64,000 nucleotides of DNA, from contig CAWKGD010000006.1 in assembly GCA_963849105.1 (NCBI GenBank), forward strand, positions 527,426 to 591,425. The letters run 5' to 3'. This document shows, in pieces, positions 53,626 through 62,955 of the stretch. The notes beneath the pieces were generated by a model. The model searched no databases. It worked only from the letters and a program-made list of their open reading frames with translations, and had not been told where the DNA came from. Source of the stretch: CAVRXQ01 sp963849105 (GTDB taxonomy: Bacteria; Actinomycetota; Acidimicrobiia; Acidimicrobiales; Bog-793). Each line of letters begins with the position of its first letter. Position 1 is the first letter of the stretch. The translations under genes were made by a program, and so were the position numbers.

Positions 53626-55757
53626 TGGCGACGGGTTGGTCGGTTGGCACGCAGCCCGGCCTTGGCGGGGTCTCCGCGGCGGGCGTCACGCTCGTCGAAG
53701 GAACGAGCTTTGTCATCTCATCGGCCGGCGGCGACATCGAGCCGGGAGACGCCCAGGGCCTCTTTTATCGGGACACGCGCTATCTCGCAGCGTGGCGGCT
53801 CGCGATCGACGACCGGCCGATCGAACCGCTCTCGGTCGTGTCGAAGGACCCGTTCGCCGCGACTTTCCTCGGACGGGTTCAACCACAGGAGGGCCGTGCC
53901 GACAGCACGGTGTTCGTTATCCGCGACCGATTCGTCGGCGACGGCATGCGCGAAGACGTCGTGCTGCGGAATTTGGGTGGCGAAGCGACCGCCTGCACAC
54001 TGAGCGTCGCCTTCTATGCGGACTTCGCGCACCTTTTCGCTGTGAAGGCGAATCACGTCACACCGCACGGAGAAGCGACGACACACGTCGAAGGGGGCCG
54101 CGTCTTCATCGATCACACCTACCGCGAACGCCGCCGCGGCATCCGCCTGCGACCCCCCGAGGGTGCACTCGTCACCGGAAACGAGATCACGCTCGACGCC
54201 GTCGTCCCGGCGCGCGGCGAGTGGCGTGGCTGTTTCGAGATCGAACTCGAGATGGACGGCGAGCTCGCGCCGCTGCGCCACCGCTGCGGCGAGCGCGTCG
54301 AGTTCTCGACGCCGGCGACCCGGCTGCGGAAATGGGAGCGGTCGACACCGGATGTGAAGACCGATGACGAATCCGTGAACCGCGCGCTCTCTCGTTCGAT
54401 TCTCGATCTCGGTGCGCTGCGGATCTTCGATCCGGCGGTGCCAAACAACGTGGTCGTCGCGGCCGGAGCACCGTGGTTCATGACGCTGTTCGGTCGCGAC
54501 TCGGTCATCTCGTCGTGGATGACGCTCATCGTCGATCCCACGCTCGCGCTTTCGACGCTGCGCACGCTCGCGCGCTATCAAGGTAGCGACACCGACCCAC
54601 GCACCGAAGAGGAGCCCGGAAAGATCCTGCACGAGATCCGGTCCGGGATGAGCGGCATCGGAGCGGGGGGTGAGGCGATCTACTACGGCTCGATCGATGT
54701 GACGCCACTGTTCGTGATGCTGCTTGGTGAGCTTCACGATTTTGGAGCCGACGCGTCCGCGATCGACGAGCTATTGCCCGCGGCCGATCGCGCGATCGAG
54801 TGGATCGAGAAATTCGGAGATCGTGACGACGATGGCTTCGTCGAGTACCAGCGCGCGACCGACCGCGGGCTCATGAATCAGGGTTGGAAGGACTCCTACG
54901 ATGGCATCAACTTCGCCGGCGGGCGCATCGCCGAGGCTCCGATCGCACTCTGCGAGGTGCAGGGCTACGTCTACGCCGCCTATCGGGCGCGGGCGCGCAT
55001 CGCGAGGGCCCGCGGCGACGAGGCGACGGCAACGCGCTGCGCCGATCGCGCGACAGCTCTCCGCGAGGCGTTCAACGAGCGTTACTTCCTCGAGGACCGC
55101 GGGTATCTCGCGGTCGGGCTCGACGCGGAGAAGCGGCCGATCGACTCGCTGACTTCGAACGTTGGCCACTGCCTGTGGACCGGGGTCGTCGACGACGACA
55201 AGGCGGAGCGGATCGTCAAGCAGCTCATGTCGACGGAGATGTACTCGGGTTGGGGCATTCGCACGCTCGCGTCGAACATGGGCGCGTACAACCCGGTGAG
55301 CTACCACAACGGATCGGTCTGGCCCCATGACAACGCGATCTGCGCGGCGGGTCTGATGCGCTATGGATTCACCGCAGAGGCTCAGGCGGTGGCGCTTTCG
55401 ATTTTCGAAACTTCGGCGCTGTTCGACGCACGGTTGCCAGAACTGTTCTGTGGGTTCGGACGCGAAGAGTTCGCAGTTCCGGTCGGTTATCCGACGTCGT
55501 GTTCCCCGCAGTCGTGGGCCGCGGCGACGCCGTTCAGCTTGTTGCGGACACTGCTGTCTTTCGATCCGGACATCAACGAGCGTCGGATCTATCTGAAGCC
55601 GACGATTCCCGAGTCACTCGGCGCGGTCCGAATTGAGCAGGTGCCGGTCGGCAACCAGCGAGTGACGATCGAAGCGCGAGGAGACAGCGCCGAGGTGAGC
55701 GGACTCGACGGAGATTTGCAGCTCGTTCAGTCGAGACGACCGGAGCAGACGCGCTGA
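53625..55757 (+). CDS. Amylo-alpha-1,6-glucosidase (glycogen-debranching family)
   Basis: 710 residues. An N-terminal beta-sandwich of the bacterial debranching type (GLFYRDTRYLAAWRLAIDDR, VLRNLGGEATACTLSVAFYADF) is followed by an (alpha/alpha)6 barrel: AAGAPWFMTLFGRDSVISSWM, DLTP-like SIDVTPLFVMLLGEL, NQGWKDSYDGI and YHNGSVWPHDNAICAAGLMRYG. Such enzymes hydrolyse alpha-1,6 branches or alpha-linked glucosides in the cytoplasm. Coupled to the GT4 gene upstream. The exact polymer is unknown. Confidence 0.9.
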   Translation: MATGWSVGTQPGLGGVSAAGVTLVEGTSFVISSAGGDIEPGDAQGLFYRDTRYLAAWRLAIDDRPIEPLSVVSKDPFAATFLGRVQPQEGRADSTVFVIRDRFVGDGMREDVVLRNLGGEATACTLSVAFYADFAHLFAVKANHVTPHGEATTHVEGGRVFIDHTYRERRRGIRLRPPEGALVTGNEITLDAVVPARGEWRGCFEIELEMDGELAPLRHRCGERVEFSTPATRLRKWERSTPDVKTDDESVNRALSRSILDLGALRIFDPAVPNNVVVAAGAPWFMTLFGRDSVISSWMTLIVDPTLALSTLRTLARYQGSDTDPRTEEEPGKILHEIRSGMSGIGAGGEAIYYGSIDVTPLFVMLLGELHDFGADASAIDELLPAADRAIEWIEKFGDRDDDGFVEYQRATDRGLMNQGWKDSYDGINFAGGRIAEAPIALCEVQGYVYAAYRARARIARARGDEATATRCADRATALREAFNERYFLEDRGYLAVGLDAEKRPIDSLTSNVGHCLWTGVVDDDKAERIVKQLMSTEMYSGWGIRTLASNMGAYNPVSYHNGSVWPHDNAICAAGLMRYGFTAEAQAVALSIFETSALFDARLPELFCGFGREEFAVPVGYPTSCSPQSWAAATPFSLLRTLLSFDPDINERRIYLKPTIPESLGAVRIEQVPVGNQRVTIEARGDSAEVSGLDGDLQLVQSRRPEQTR

Positions 55758-55790
55758 TCTCGGTTTGACGGGTGGGAGGGAAGACCGTCC

Positions 55791-55796
55791 TACGAT
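55791..55796 (+). promoter_or_regulatory. -10 box of the deacetylase gene
   Basis: TACGAT ends six bases before GTG 55803; TTGACG (55765-55770) is a possible -35 at a long 20-base spacing. Leaderless mRNA predicted. Confidence 0.4.
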
Positions 55797-55802
55797 CGCT
55801 AA

Positions 55803-56870
55803 GTGCTCGTCCTCGCTGGTGCGCCAATGCTTGATCACCACGACACGGGTGAGGGACACCCCGAGCGGAAGTCGCGCGTACAAGCGGCACTCGATGGTGT
55901 GGTCGGAGCGGGCCTGTGGGACGCGATGGTTCCGCTCGAGCCGCGCCACGCGAGCATCGAGGAGCTGTGCTTGGTGCATCCTCTCGGCTACGTCGAACGC
56001 ATCGAGATGTTCTGCGCGGAGGGCGGAGGCGCGATCGACGCCGATACGATCGTCAGTCCGGGTTCGTTCGAGACCGCGTGCTTCGCGGTGGGCGGGACCC
56101 TGGCGGCCGTCGACGCGCTGGCGTCCGGGCGCGGGGAGGTGGGGTTCGTCGCCGCCCGCCCGCCGGGACATCACGCGACGGCCGACGAGGCAATGGGGTT
56201 CTGCTTGTTCAACAACGTTGCGATCGCAGCGGCATACCTCGGTCAACGGGGGGAACGCGTGTGCATCGTCGACTGGGATGTCCACCACGGCAACGGCACT
56301 CAGTCGATCTTCTGGAACGACCCTCGCGTCCTGTACGTGTCGACACACCAGTCGCCGCTGTATCCGGGAACGGGGACCCCCGGTGAGATCGGGGGACCTG
56401 ACGCGCTCGGATCGATCGTCAACGTTCCGCTGCCGCCCTACGCGACGGGCGACGTCGCACGGCGGGCGTTCGAGGAACTCATCTCACCAGAAGTCGAGGC
56501 GTTCGAACCGACCTGGGTGCTCGTTTCGGCCGGCTTCGACGCGCACGAGGCCGATCAGATCGCGAGTTTGCGGTTGACGTCGGGGGATTTCGCGGCGCTC
56601 GCGCGAATCGTCAACGAGTACACACCCGGACCGGGGCGTCTCGCGTTCGTCTTGGAGGGCGGCTACGACTTGGAGGCGTTGCGAGTTTCGGTCGGAGCGG
56701 TGCTCGCCACGGCGCTCGGCGAGCGGGTTCGTGCCGAGGCCCCCTCATCGGGAGGCCCCGGTCTCGAGAACCTTCCCCGGATCGCGGAGGCGCGCTCGCG
56801 GGCCTTTGACGCTGCCGCGGTGGTGTCCGAGCGAGGAGATAGATCAGGCAAAACCCCCCGCCCCCGGTAG
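55803..56870 (+). CDS. Histone deacetylase-like protein (AcuC/AphA family)
   Basis: 355 residues. Zn-dependent arginase/deacetylase fold. Motifs are the substrate-side HDTGEGHPERKSRVQA, the active-site His pair in ARPPGHHATADEAMGFCLFN, zinc ligands in IVDWDVHHGNGTQ, and SAGFDAHEADQIA with the last Asp, plus GGYDLEAL. Likely removes acetyl groups from protein lysines (AcuC acts on acetyl-CoA synthetase) or from polyamines. GTG start directly behind a -10 box. Confidence 0.92.
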   Translation: MLVLAGAPMLDHHDTGEGHPERKSRVQAALDGVVGAGLWDAMVPLEPRHASIEELCLVHPLGYVERIEMFCAEGGGAIDADTIVSPGSFETACFAVGGTLAAVDALASGRGEVGFVAARPPGHHATADEAMGFCLFNNVAIAAAYLGQRGERVCIVDWDVHHGNGTQSIFWNDPRVLYVSTHQSPLYPGTGTPGEIGGPDALGSIVNVPLPPYATGDVARRAFEELISPEVEAFEPTWVLVSAGFDAHEADQIASLRLTSGDFAALARIVNEYTPGPGRLAFVLEGGYDLEALRVSVGAVLATALGERVRAEAPSSGGPGLENLPRIAEARSRAFDAAAVVSERGDRSGKTPRPR

Positions 56871-56892
56871 ATTCCACCTGGTCAACGGGCCG

Positions 56893-58260
56893 ATGTCGCC
56901 CGGGGGGTGGATCTGGATCGTGCGCTACCTGCGGGCCCACCTTGTGGCAGCCGTCCCACTCCTCTGTGGGGCGTTGCTGGCCGCCTGTGGGAACGCCCCC
57001 TTTGCGACGTCGACCGCCGGCAATGCCGCCGGGGTGAGCGCCGACAAGATCGTCGTCGGGGGGCTCGCCTCGCTCACGGGGCCGCTGCCGGCCGACTTCG
57101 CTCCGGCGATCGCCGGCGCCGAGGCGTATTTCGACACGGTCAATGCGCACGGAGGGGTGAACGGCAGGAAGATCGATCTCGCGTACCGGATCGACGACCA
57201 GTCGGACCCGTCCTCGGACGCCGCCGCGGCGCGCACCCTCGTCGAGCAGGATCACGTCTTCGCGGTCGTGCCGGTCGCGACCCCGTCGTTCTCCGGCGGG
57301 CCCTTCCTCGCGTCCCACGACGTGCCGACGTTCGGGCTCAACGTCAATCCGAACGCCGATTGGGCGGGACCGTCGATGTTCGGCAACACCGGTTCGTACA
57401 CGAACTTCAAGGGCGCCCAGCTGCAATCGGCGTACCTCGCCGAGCAGCACCACGTGCAGAACGCAGCGGTGATCGCCTACAACATCGCCCAGTCCGTTCA
57501 GGGGTGCGATTCAGTCGTCTATGCCTTCCGCAAGTACGGCGTGCACGTCGCCTTCGTGGACCTTTCGGTCCCAGTCCCCGCGTTCAACTTGAGCGCGGAC
57601 GTCACGCGGATGAAGGCGGACCACGTCGACATGGTCGTGTCGTGCCTCGACCTGACGGGAAACGTGTTGCTGGCCGACACGATGCAGGAACAGGGGCTGG
57701 CCGGGGTCACCCAGTTCTGGTTCGACGGCTACGACGAGTCCGCCCTTCGCCAGTTCCACTCGTCGATGCAAGGGGTGTACTTCTTCCTTTCCAATGTCCC
57801 CTTCGAGGTGGCGACGCTCGACCCTGGCACGTACCCCGGCATGGGCCAGTTCATCTCCGCGCTGAAGCGCTACGAGCCGAGCACCGAGCCGGGCGAGGCT
57901 GCCCTTTCTGGCTGGCAGAGTGCTGACCTGTTCGTTGCCGGCCTGAAAAAGGTCGGCCGCGACGTGACGCGCACCCGGCTCATCGCCGCGATCAACAGGC
58001 TCACCGACTACACCGCCGACGGAATTGACGCGCCGATCGATTGGCGCGTCGGGCATAAGGCGGGATGGCCGCCGTACAACTGCGGCGTATTCGTGCAGGT
58101 CCGGGGTGCTCGCTTCGTCCCCGTTTACGGCACGGCAGGCAGACCAACGAGCGTGTTCAGCTGTTTTCCGACCCCCGACCCGAGGCACGCGCCGCTCCTG
58201 CCGCTCCATCCCTTGCCGAAAGGCGTCCCACCGCTTCCCGGGTCGTTCTCGGGTGGCTGA
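56893..58260 (+). CDS. ABC transporter substrate-binding lipoprotein, branched-chain amino acid type
   Basis: About 455 residues. The signal peptide ends in a lipobox LLAACGN, so it is anchored outside. The periplasmic-binding fold of the LivJ/AmiC type is visible in IVVGGLASLTGPLPADFAPAIAGAEAYFDTVN, HGGVNGRKIDLAYRIDDQSDPSSDA and GAQLQSAYLAEQHHVQNAAV. The ligand may be an amino acid, amide or other small organic molecule. It is followed by the matching fused permease and fused ATPase. Start ATG 56893; GTG 56920 is an alternative. A -10-like TAGATT lies at 56868-56873. Confidence 0.88.
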   Translation: MSPGGWIWIVRYLRAHLVAAVPLLCGALLAACGNAPFATSTAGNAAGVSADKIVVGGLASLTGPLPADFAPAIAGAEAYFDTVNAHGGVNGRKIDLAYRIDDQSDPSSDAAAARTLVEQDHVFAVVPVATPSFSGGPFLASHDVPTFGLNVNPNADWAGPSMFGNTGSYTNFKGAQLQSAYLAEQHHVQNAAVIAYNIAQSVQGCDSVVYAFRKYGVHVAFVDLSVPVPAFNLSADVTRMKADHVDMVVSCLDLTGNVLLADTMQEQGLAGVTQFWFDGYDESALRQFHSSMQGVYFFLSNVPFEVATLDPGTYPGMGQFISALKRYEPSTEPGEAALSGWQSADLFVAGLKKVGRDVTRTRLIAAINRLTDYTADGIDAPIDWRVGHKAGWPPYNCGVFVQVRGARFVPVYGTAGRPTSVFSCFPTPDPRHAPLLPLHPLPKGVPPLPGSFSGG

Positions 58261-58281
58261 CGCCGAGCCGATGCATTCGCC

Positions 58282-60261
58282 GTGAGCCAGTTCCTCTCCT
58301 ACGCGCTACCGGGAATCCCGTACGGATGCGCGTATGCGCTGATGGCACTGGGCCTCGTCCTCACGTACAAGGCCTCCGGCGTCTTCAACATCGCGTTCGG
58401 AGCGCAGGCGTACGTCGCCGCATTGGTCTTCGACGTCGCCGTCGGCAACGGCTGGCCGAGATGGGCAGCGTTCGTCGTCGCGGTCGTGCTCCTCAGCCCC
58501 GCGATCGGCATCGCGCTGGATCGCGCCTTGTTCCGCTCGACCCACAGCGCGCCGCCGCTCGTGAAGCTCGTGCCGTCGCTCGGCCTGCTCATCGCCATCC
58601 CGAGCATCACGCAAATGATCTTCGGAATCTCACAACGACTCGCGCCGCCCGCAATCGCATTCAACCCGGATGCCGTCGAGTTTCGCATCGCGGGTGTCGC
58701 AGTCACGGGTTCCGAGGAATTGACGACGATCGTCACTGTCGGGGTCGTCATCGTGCTCGGGCTCATCTTTTCCGCGAGTCCGATCGGACTAGAAATGCGC
58801 GCGGTCGTCGAGAGCGCCCGGATGACGGAACTCGACGGGATCCGGGCCGACCGCGTGAGCGCGTTCGCGTGGGTGCTATCGAGCCTTCTCGCCGGACTCG
58901 CCGGCGTCCTGCTCGCTCCGGACTTCGCGACCTTGGATCCATCGAACTTCACCGCGCTGTTGGTCGCGGCGATCGCGGCGGGCGCCATCGGCGGCTTCGC
59001 GAGCTTGCCGCTCACCCTCATTGGCGGCATCGTCCTCGGCATCGCGCAGGAAGTGATCGGCGGATACCTGCCCTCGGGCAGCGTGCTCGCCTCGGGTTTG
59101 CGGCCCTCGTTCCCGTTCCTCGTGCTCGGCGTGCTGCTCGTCGCAGGGCGCCGTTTCCGTCCCTCGGGAATCTTCTCGGACCCGCTCTCCGGCGTCGATC
59201 CACCGGCAGCGTCGCTTCGTCCCCCAGGCCGCATCGAAGAGGTCGCGCTCGGTTCGCGGGCCTTCATGGCCTTCGTCGCCGTCGTGATCTTCGTCCTCAC
59301 GGCCATCGTGCTGCCGGGGAACTGGGAGTTCACCCTCACTCAGGGGGTCGTGCTCGCGACGATCTTGTTGTCGATCACCCTGCTCACCGGGCTGAGCGGC
59401 CAGATCTCGCTCTGCCAGGCTGCGTTCGCCGCGATCGGCGCCTTCACCGCCGGACAACTCGCGCTCCACTTCGGCGTCGCGATCCTGATCGGCGCGCTCG
59501 CCGGCGGCGCACTTGCCGCCGTCGTTGGCGCTCTCATCGCGCTCCCGGGACTGCGCCTCGGCGGGATCGCGCTCGCGATGTTCACGCTCGCCTTCGGTCT
59601 TCTCGGAGACAACGTGCTTTTCCAGTACTCCTGGTCCGGTAACGGCGCGTCCGGGCTCGTTATTCCAAGACCTCAGGTCTTCGGCGTCAACCTCACCGGC
59701 AACACTTCGTTCCTGGTGCTCGGGGCCATCGTTCTCGCCCTCGCGTCGCTCGCCGTCCGTCTCATCCAGCGTTCGACGCTCGGGGGCGAGCTCGTCGCGC
59801 TCCGCTCGAGCGAGGTCGGGGCGGAATCGATCGGCGTCGACGTCCGGCGCTTACGGGTGATCGTTTTCGCGCTCTCTGCTGCGATCGCCGGGATCGGTGG
59901 CGCCGTGTATGCCTCGTTAGAGCAGGGGATCTCGCTGAACGATTTCAACTACGAGTTCTCACTGCTCTTCGTCGTCGTCGTCGCAACAGTCGGTGTGTAC
60001 TCGGTGACGGGTGCGATCGTCGCCGGCCTCGCATATACGGTGATCAATCAGGCGATCAGCTCGCTTCCGTCGCGATTCGGCGAGATGCTGGCGTTGATCT
60101 TCGGCGTCGCGGCGCTGACGTATGTACGCCACCCAGAAGGCATCGTCGAGTACGCCCGACGTTGGGTGCTCGACCGCGCCGAGCAGTTCGCGCACTACCT
60201 GAATCGCGCGGAGAGAAGCGGCCCGGGTCTCGCCGCTCAGAGCGGAAAAGGTGCGGTGTGA
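58282..60261 (+). CDS. Fused LivH-LivM permease of a branched-chain-type ABC transporter
   Basis: 659 residues carrying both permease subunits. Residues 1-300 are LivH-like (ALPGIPYGCAYALMALGLVLTY, GLEMRAVVESARMTELDGI, AGVLLAPDF). After a Pro-rich linker (PPAASLRPPGRIEE) residues about 320-640 are LivM-like (LTGLSGQISLCQAAFAAIGAF, LRSSEVGAESIGVDVRRLRV, AGIGGAVYASLEQGIS). Each has the EAA-type cytoplasmic loop for the ATPase. One chain therefore forms the whole membrane pore. GTG start, 21 bases after the binding protein. Confidence 0.92.
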   Translation: MSQFLSYALPGIPYGCAYALMALGLVLTYKASGVFNIAFGAQAYVAALVFDVAVGNGWPRWAAFVVAVVLLSPAIGIALDRALFRSTHSAPPLVKLVPSLGLLIAIPSITQMIFGISQRLAPPAIAFNPDAVEFRIAGVAVTGSEELTTIVTVGVVIVLGLIFSASPIGLEMRAVVESARMTELDGIRADRVSAFAWVLSSLLAGLAGVLLAPDFATLDPSNFTALLVAAIAAGAIGGFASLPLTLIGGIVLGIAQEVIGGYLPSGSVLASGLRPSFPFLVLGVLLVAGRRFRPSGIFSDPLSGVDPPAASLRPPGRIEEVALGSRAFMAFVAVVIFVLTAIVLPGNWEFTLTQGVVLATILLSITLLTGLSGQISLCQAAFAAIGAFTAGQLALHFGVAILIGALAGGALAAVVGALIALPGLRLGGIALAMFTLAFGLLGDNVLFQYSWSGNGASGLVIPRPQVFGVNLTGNTSFLVLGAIVLALASLAVRLIQRSTLGGELVALRSSEVGAESIGVDVRRLRVIVFALSAAIAGIGGAVYASLEQGISLNDFNYEFSLLFVVVVATVGVYSVTGAIVAGLAYTVINQAISSLPSRFGEMLALIFGVAALTYVRHPEGIVEYARRWVLDRAEQFAHYLNRAERSGPGLAAQSGKGAV

Positions 60262-60262
60262 G

Positions 60263-61771
60263 ATGACGCTTCTCGAGGCGGTCGGGATTTCGAAACGCTT
60301 CGGTGGCATCGCGGCGCTGATGCCGGTCAGCTTGGCGATCGAGGAGGGAGAGTTCGTCGGGCTCGTCGGCCAGAACGGCGCCGGGAAGACGACGCTGTTC
60401 AACTGTCTGCTCGGGATCGACCACCCCGATACAGGGACGATCTCGTTCCGCGGGCGCCGCATCGACCACCAGCCGACGTATCGACGTGTCCGGCTCGGTA
60501 TCGGTCGGACGTTCCAGCGCGTTGAGCTCTTCGCAGGGATGACGCCGCGTGAGCACTTTGTCCTCGCGGCACGCATGCGAGAGAGGAGGGGTCCCGTGCT
60601 TACCCGCCTCTCGTCGATCGGCCACCCGATGGGGCCCGAAAAAAAGATGGTGGAGTCGATGTTGGAACTCGTCGGGCTCACGGCAGAAGCGGACGTGCCG
60701 GTCGAGGCTCTCAGCCTCGGCCACGGTCGTCTCGTCGAGCTCGGCCGGGCGCTGATCGGAGAACCGAACCTGTTGATGCTCGACGAACCCTCGTCCGGTC
60801 TCGATGCTGATGAGCGCCGGGAACTCGTCGCAATTCTGCGGCGCGTCCACGAGGAACGGAACACGGCCATCCTCCTCGTCGAACACGACGTCGCGATGGT
60901 CACTTCGGTCGTGAGTCGGCTTCTCGTCCTCGATTCCGGTCGCCTCATCGCCGATGGTCCGACCGCGGAGGTCATCGCAAATCCCGCGGTCCGCCACACG
61001 TATCTCGGTCGGGTGCATGCGACCGCCAACCCGAATCCCCCCGGCAACGGCGCGCAGGCCGGCATGGAGCCGGTCCTCGAGCTGCGCAACGTCTCCGCCT
61101 CGTATGGGCCGTACCGGGCGTTGTTCTCGGTCTCGTTCGTCGTGCCGCATCGTTCTGCCGTCGCCCTGATCGGGCCGAATGGGTCGGGCAAGTCGACCGT
61201 GGCGCGCGTCTGTTCGGGTCTCGTCCCCGTGACTTCAGGGACCGTCCACGTCGCTTCGGCGAACGTCACGCGATGGCCAGCGTGGAAGATCGCGCGCGCG
61301 GGGGTCGCGCACGTCCCCGAGGGTCGCTCCGTCTTCGGGTCGCTGACCGTCGAGGAGAACCTCGAGCTCGCGTACCGCGCCGCGCTCGGGCGACATGACG
61401 TACCGGAGGCGCTCGAGCGCGCGTACGAGGCCTATCCGCGCCTTTCCGAGCGCCGCGGCCAGCTCGCCGGGACGCTCTCTGGGGGAGAGCAGCGGATGCT
61501 CGCTGTCGCGCGCGTGTTGTCGGTACCGATGAAACTGTTGATCGTCGATGAGCTGTCGCTCGGACTCGCACCGAGCGCGGTGGACGAGGTGTACAACGAA
61601 CTCGGGCGCGTGCGCGAGCGGGGGACCGCTCTCTTGATCATCGAACAACACGCGGACCGAGCTCTCGAACTCGTCGAGCGCGCCGTCGTGCTCTCGCGCG
61701 GAACCGTCGCCTTCGAAGGCGACGCGGCGGACGCGGCGGCAGCGGTATCGAACGAATTCTCGATTCGCTGA
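60263..61771 (+). CDS. Fused LivG-LivF ATPase of a branched-chain-type ABC transporter
   Basis: About 502 residues with two complete nucleotide-binding domains. The LivG half has Walker A GQNGAGKTT, signature LSLGHGRLVELGRAL (weaker than LSGGQ, as is usual for LivG) and Walker B LLMLDEPSSGLD. After a linker (ANPNPPGNGAQAG) the LivF half has Walker A GPNGSGKST, signature TLSGGEQRMLAVARVL and Walker B LLIVDELSLGLAP. With the fused permease next to it, the transporter needs only three polypeptides. ATG 60263 is chosen; GTG 60251 would overlap the permease. Confidence 0.93.
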   Translation: MTLLEAVGISKRFGGIAALMPVSLAIEEGEFVGLVGQNGAGKTTLFNCLLGIDHPDTGTISFRGRRIDHQPTYRRVRLGIGRTFQRVELFAGMTPREHFVLAARMRERRGPVLTRLSSIGHPMGPEKKMVESMLELVGLTAEADVPVEALSLGHGRLVELGRALIGEPNLLMLDEPSSGLDADERRELVAILRRVHEERNTAILLVEHDVAMVTSVVSRLLVLDSGRLIADGPTAEVIANPAVRHTYLGRVHATANPNPPGNGAQAGMEPVLELRNVSASYGPYRALFSVSFVVPHRSAVALIGPNGSGKSTVARVCSGLVPVTSGTVHVASANVTRWPAWKIARAGVAHVPEGRSVFGSLTVEENLELAYRAALGRHDVPEALERAYEAYPRLSERRGQLAGTLSGGEQRMLAVARVLSVPMKLLIVDELSLGLAPSAVDEVYNELGRVRERGTALLIIEQHADRALELVERAVVLSRGTVAFEGDAADAAAAVSNEFSIR

Positions 61772-61782
61772 CGAAGGTCCCG

Positions 61783-62955
61783 TTACAGCGCCGCGAAGGC
61801 GCTCACCACCTGGTCGACGTGCTCGTCGGTCAATCCGGCGCTCGCCTGGATCCGAAGCCGTGCCTTTCCGACCGGGACGACTGGGTAGGAGAATCCGACG
61901 ACTAGGACGCCCAACTCGAAGAGCTTGGCGCTCGCCCGCTCGACCTCAACGGCGTCGCCCAGGATGATCGGAACGATCGCGCTCGGGTTGTCTTCGATCT
62001 CGTAGCCGAGTTTGCGCAGCCCGGTGCGGATGCGCGCGGCGTTCTGACGGAGGCGGCCGACGCGTTCGGGTTCTTCGTTCAAGATCTCGATCGCGCGCCG
62101 AGCCGATCGGGCGACGGTTGCCGGAAGCGCGTTCGAGAACAAGCTCGGGCGTGCCCTCTGGATGAGCAGCTCGATCATCTCGGCGCTCGACGCGACGTAT
62201 CCTCCTGCCGCCCCGCCGAGTGCTTTACCAAGTGTGCCCGTCGTGACGTCGACCGACCCAGAGACGCCGTAGTGCTCGGCGGTACCGTGCCCGGTCGCGC
62301 CGAGGACGCCGACGCCGTGGGAGTCGTCGACCACCAACAGCGCGTCGTAGGAGCGGCAGAGCTCGAGGATTTCGGGCAGCGGCGCGAGGTCGCCCTCCAT
62401 CGAGAACACGCCGTCGGTCGCCACCCAGCGGATGCCCGAGTTCGGGGCTCCCTTCAGGGCGGCTTCCAACTCGTCGACGTCGTTGTGGGGGTAGATCTTG
62501 CGCTCGACGTCGCGCGACTGACGGATCGCGTCGATGATGCTCGCGTGGTTGAGGGCGTCGGAGATGACGGTGTCGCCCGCCCCCATCACCGTCGGGAAGA
62601 GGGCTTCGTTGGCGTTCCAGCAGCTCACAAAGGTGAGGGCCGACTCGGCTGCCGACAGCTCGGCGACGGTGCGCTCGATCTCACGGTGGACGTCGAACGT
62701 CCCGCAGATGAAACGGACCGAGGCGGTGCCGGCGCCACGCGTCTTCAGACCGTCGATACCCGCCTCGACGACGCGGGGATCGCTGGCGAGCCCAAGGTAG
62801 TCGTTCGAGCACAACACGATGACTTCGCGCCCGTCGATCGTTGCTACGGGTCCCATCGGACTCGAGACGGTGTGCAGCGCCTTGTACTGGCCGGTCTTGC
62901 GCAGATCGTCGATCGCCGCGCCTGACCGCCGTGCGAACTCTTCGCGCGCGCTCAT
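61783..62955 (-). CDS. kbl: 2-amino-3-ketobutyrate coenzyme A ligase (glycine C-acetyltransferase)
   Basis: 390 residues. PLP alpha-oxoamine synthase that cleaves 2-amino-3-ketobutyrate with CoA to glycine and acetyl-CoA. Motifs are VIVLCSNDYLGLASDPRV, GAGTASVRFICGTFDVHREIE, DALNHASIIDAIR, VDDSHGVGVLGATGHGTAEH and the PLP lysine in TTGTLGKALGGAAGGY. Its ATG overlaps the tdh stop (ATGA), so the two form the threonine-to-glycine operon. Confidence 0.95.
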   Translation of the reverse strand: MSAREEFARRSGAAIDDLRKTGQYKALHTVSSPMGPVATIDGREVIVLCSNDYLGLASDPRVVEAGIDGLKTRGAGTASVRFICGTFDVHREIERTVAELSAAESALTFVSCWNANEALFPTVMGAGDTVISDALNHASIIDAIRQSRDVERKIYPHNDVDELEAALKGAPNSGIRWVATDGVFSMEGDLAPLPEILELCRSYDALLVVDDSHGVGVLGATGHGTAEHYGVSGSVDVTTGTLGKALGGAAGGYVASSAEMIELLIQRARPSLFSNALPATVARSARRAIEILNEEPERVGRLRQNAARIRTGLRKLGYEIEDNPSAIVPIILGDAVEVERASAKLFELGVLVVGFSYPVVPVGKARLRIQASAGLTDEHVDQVVSAFAAL

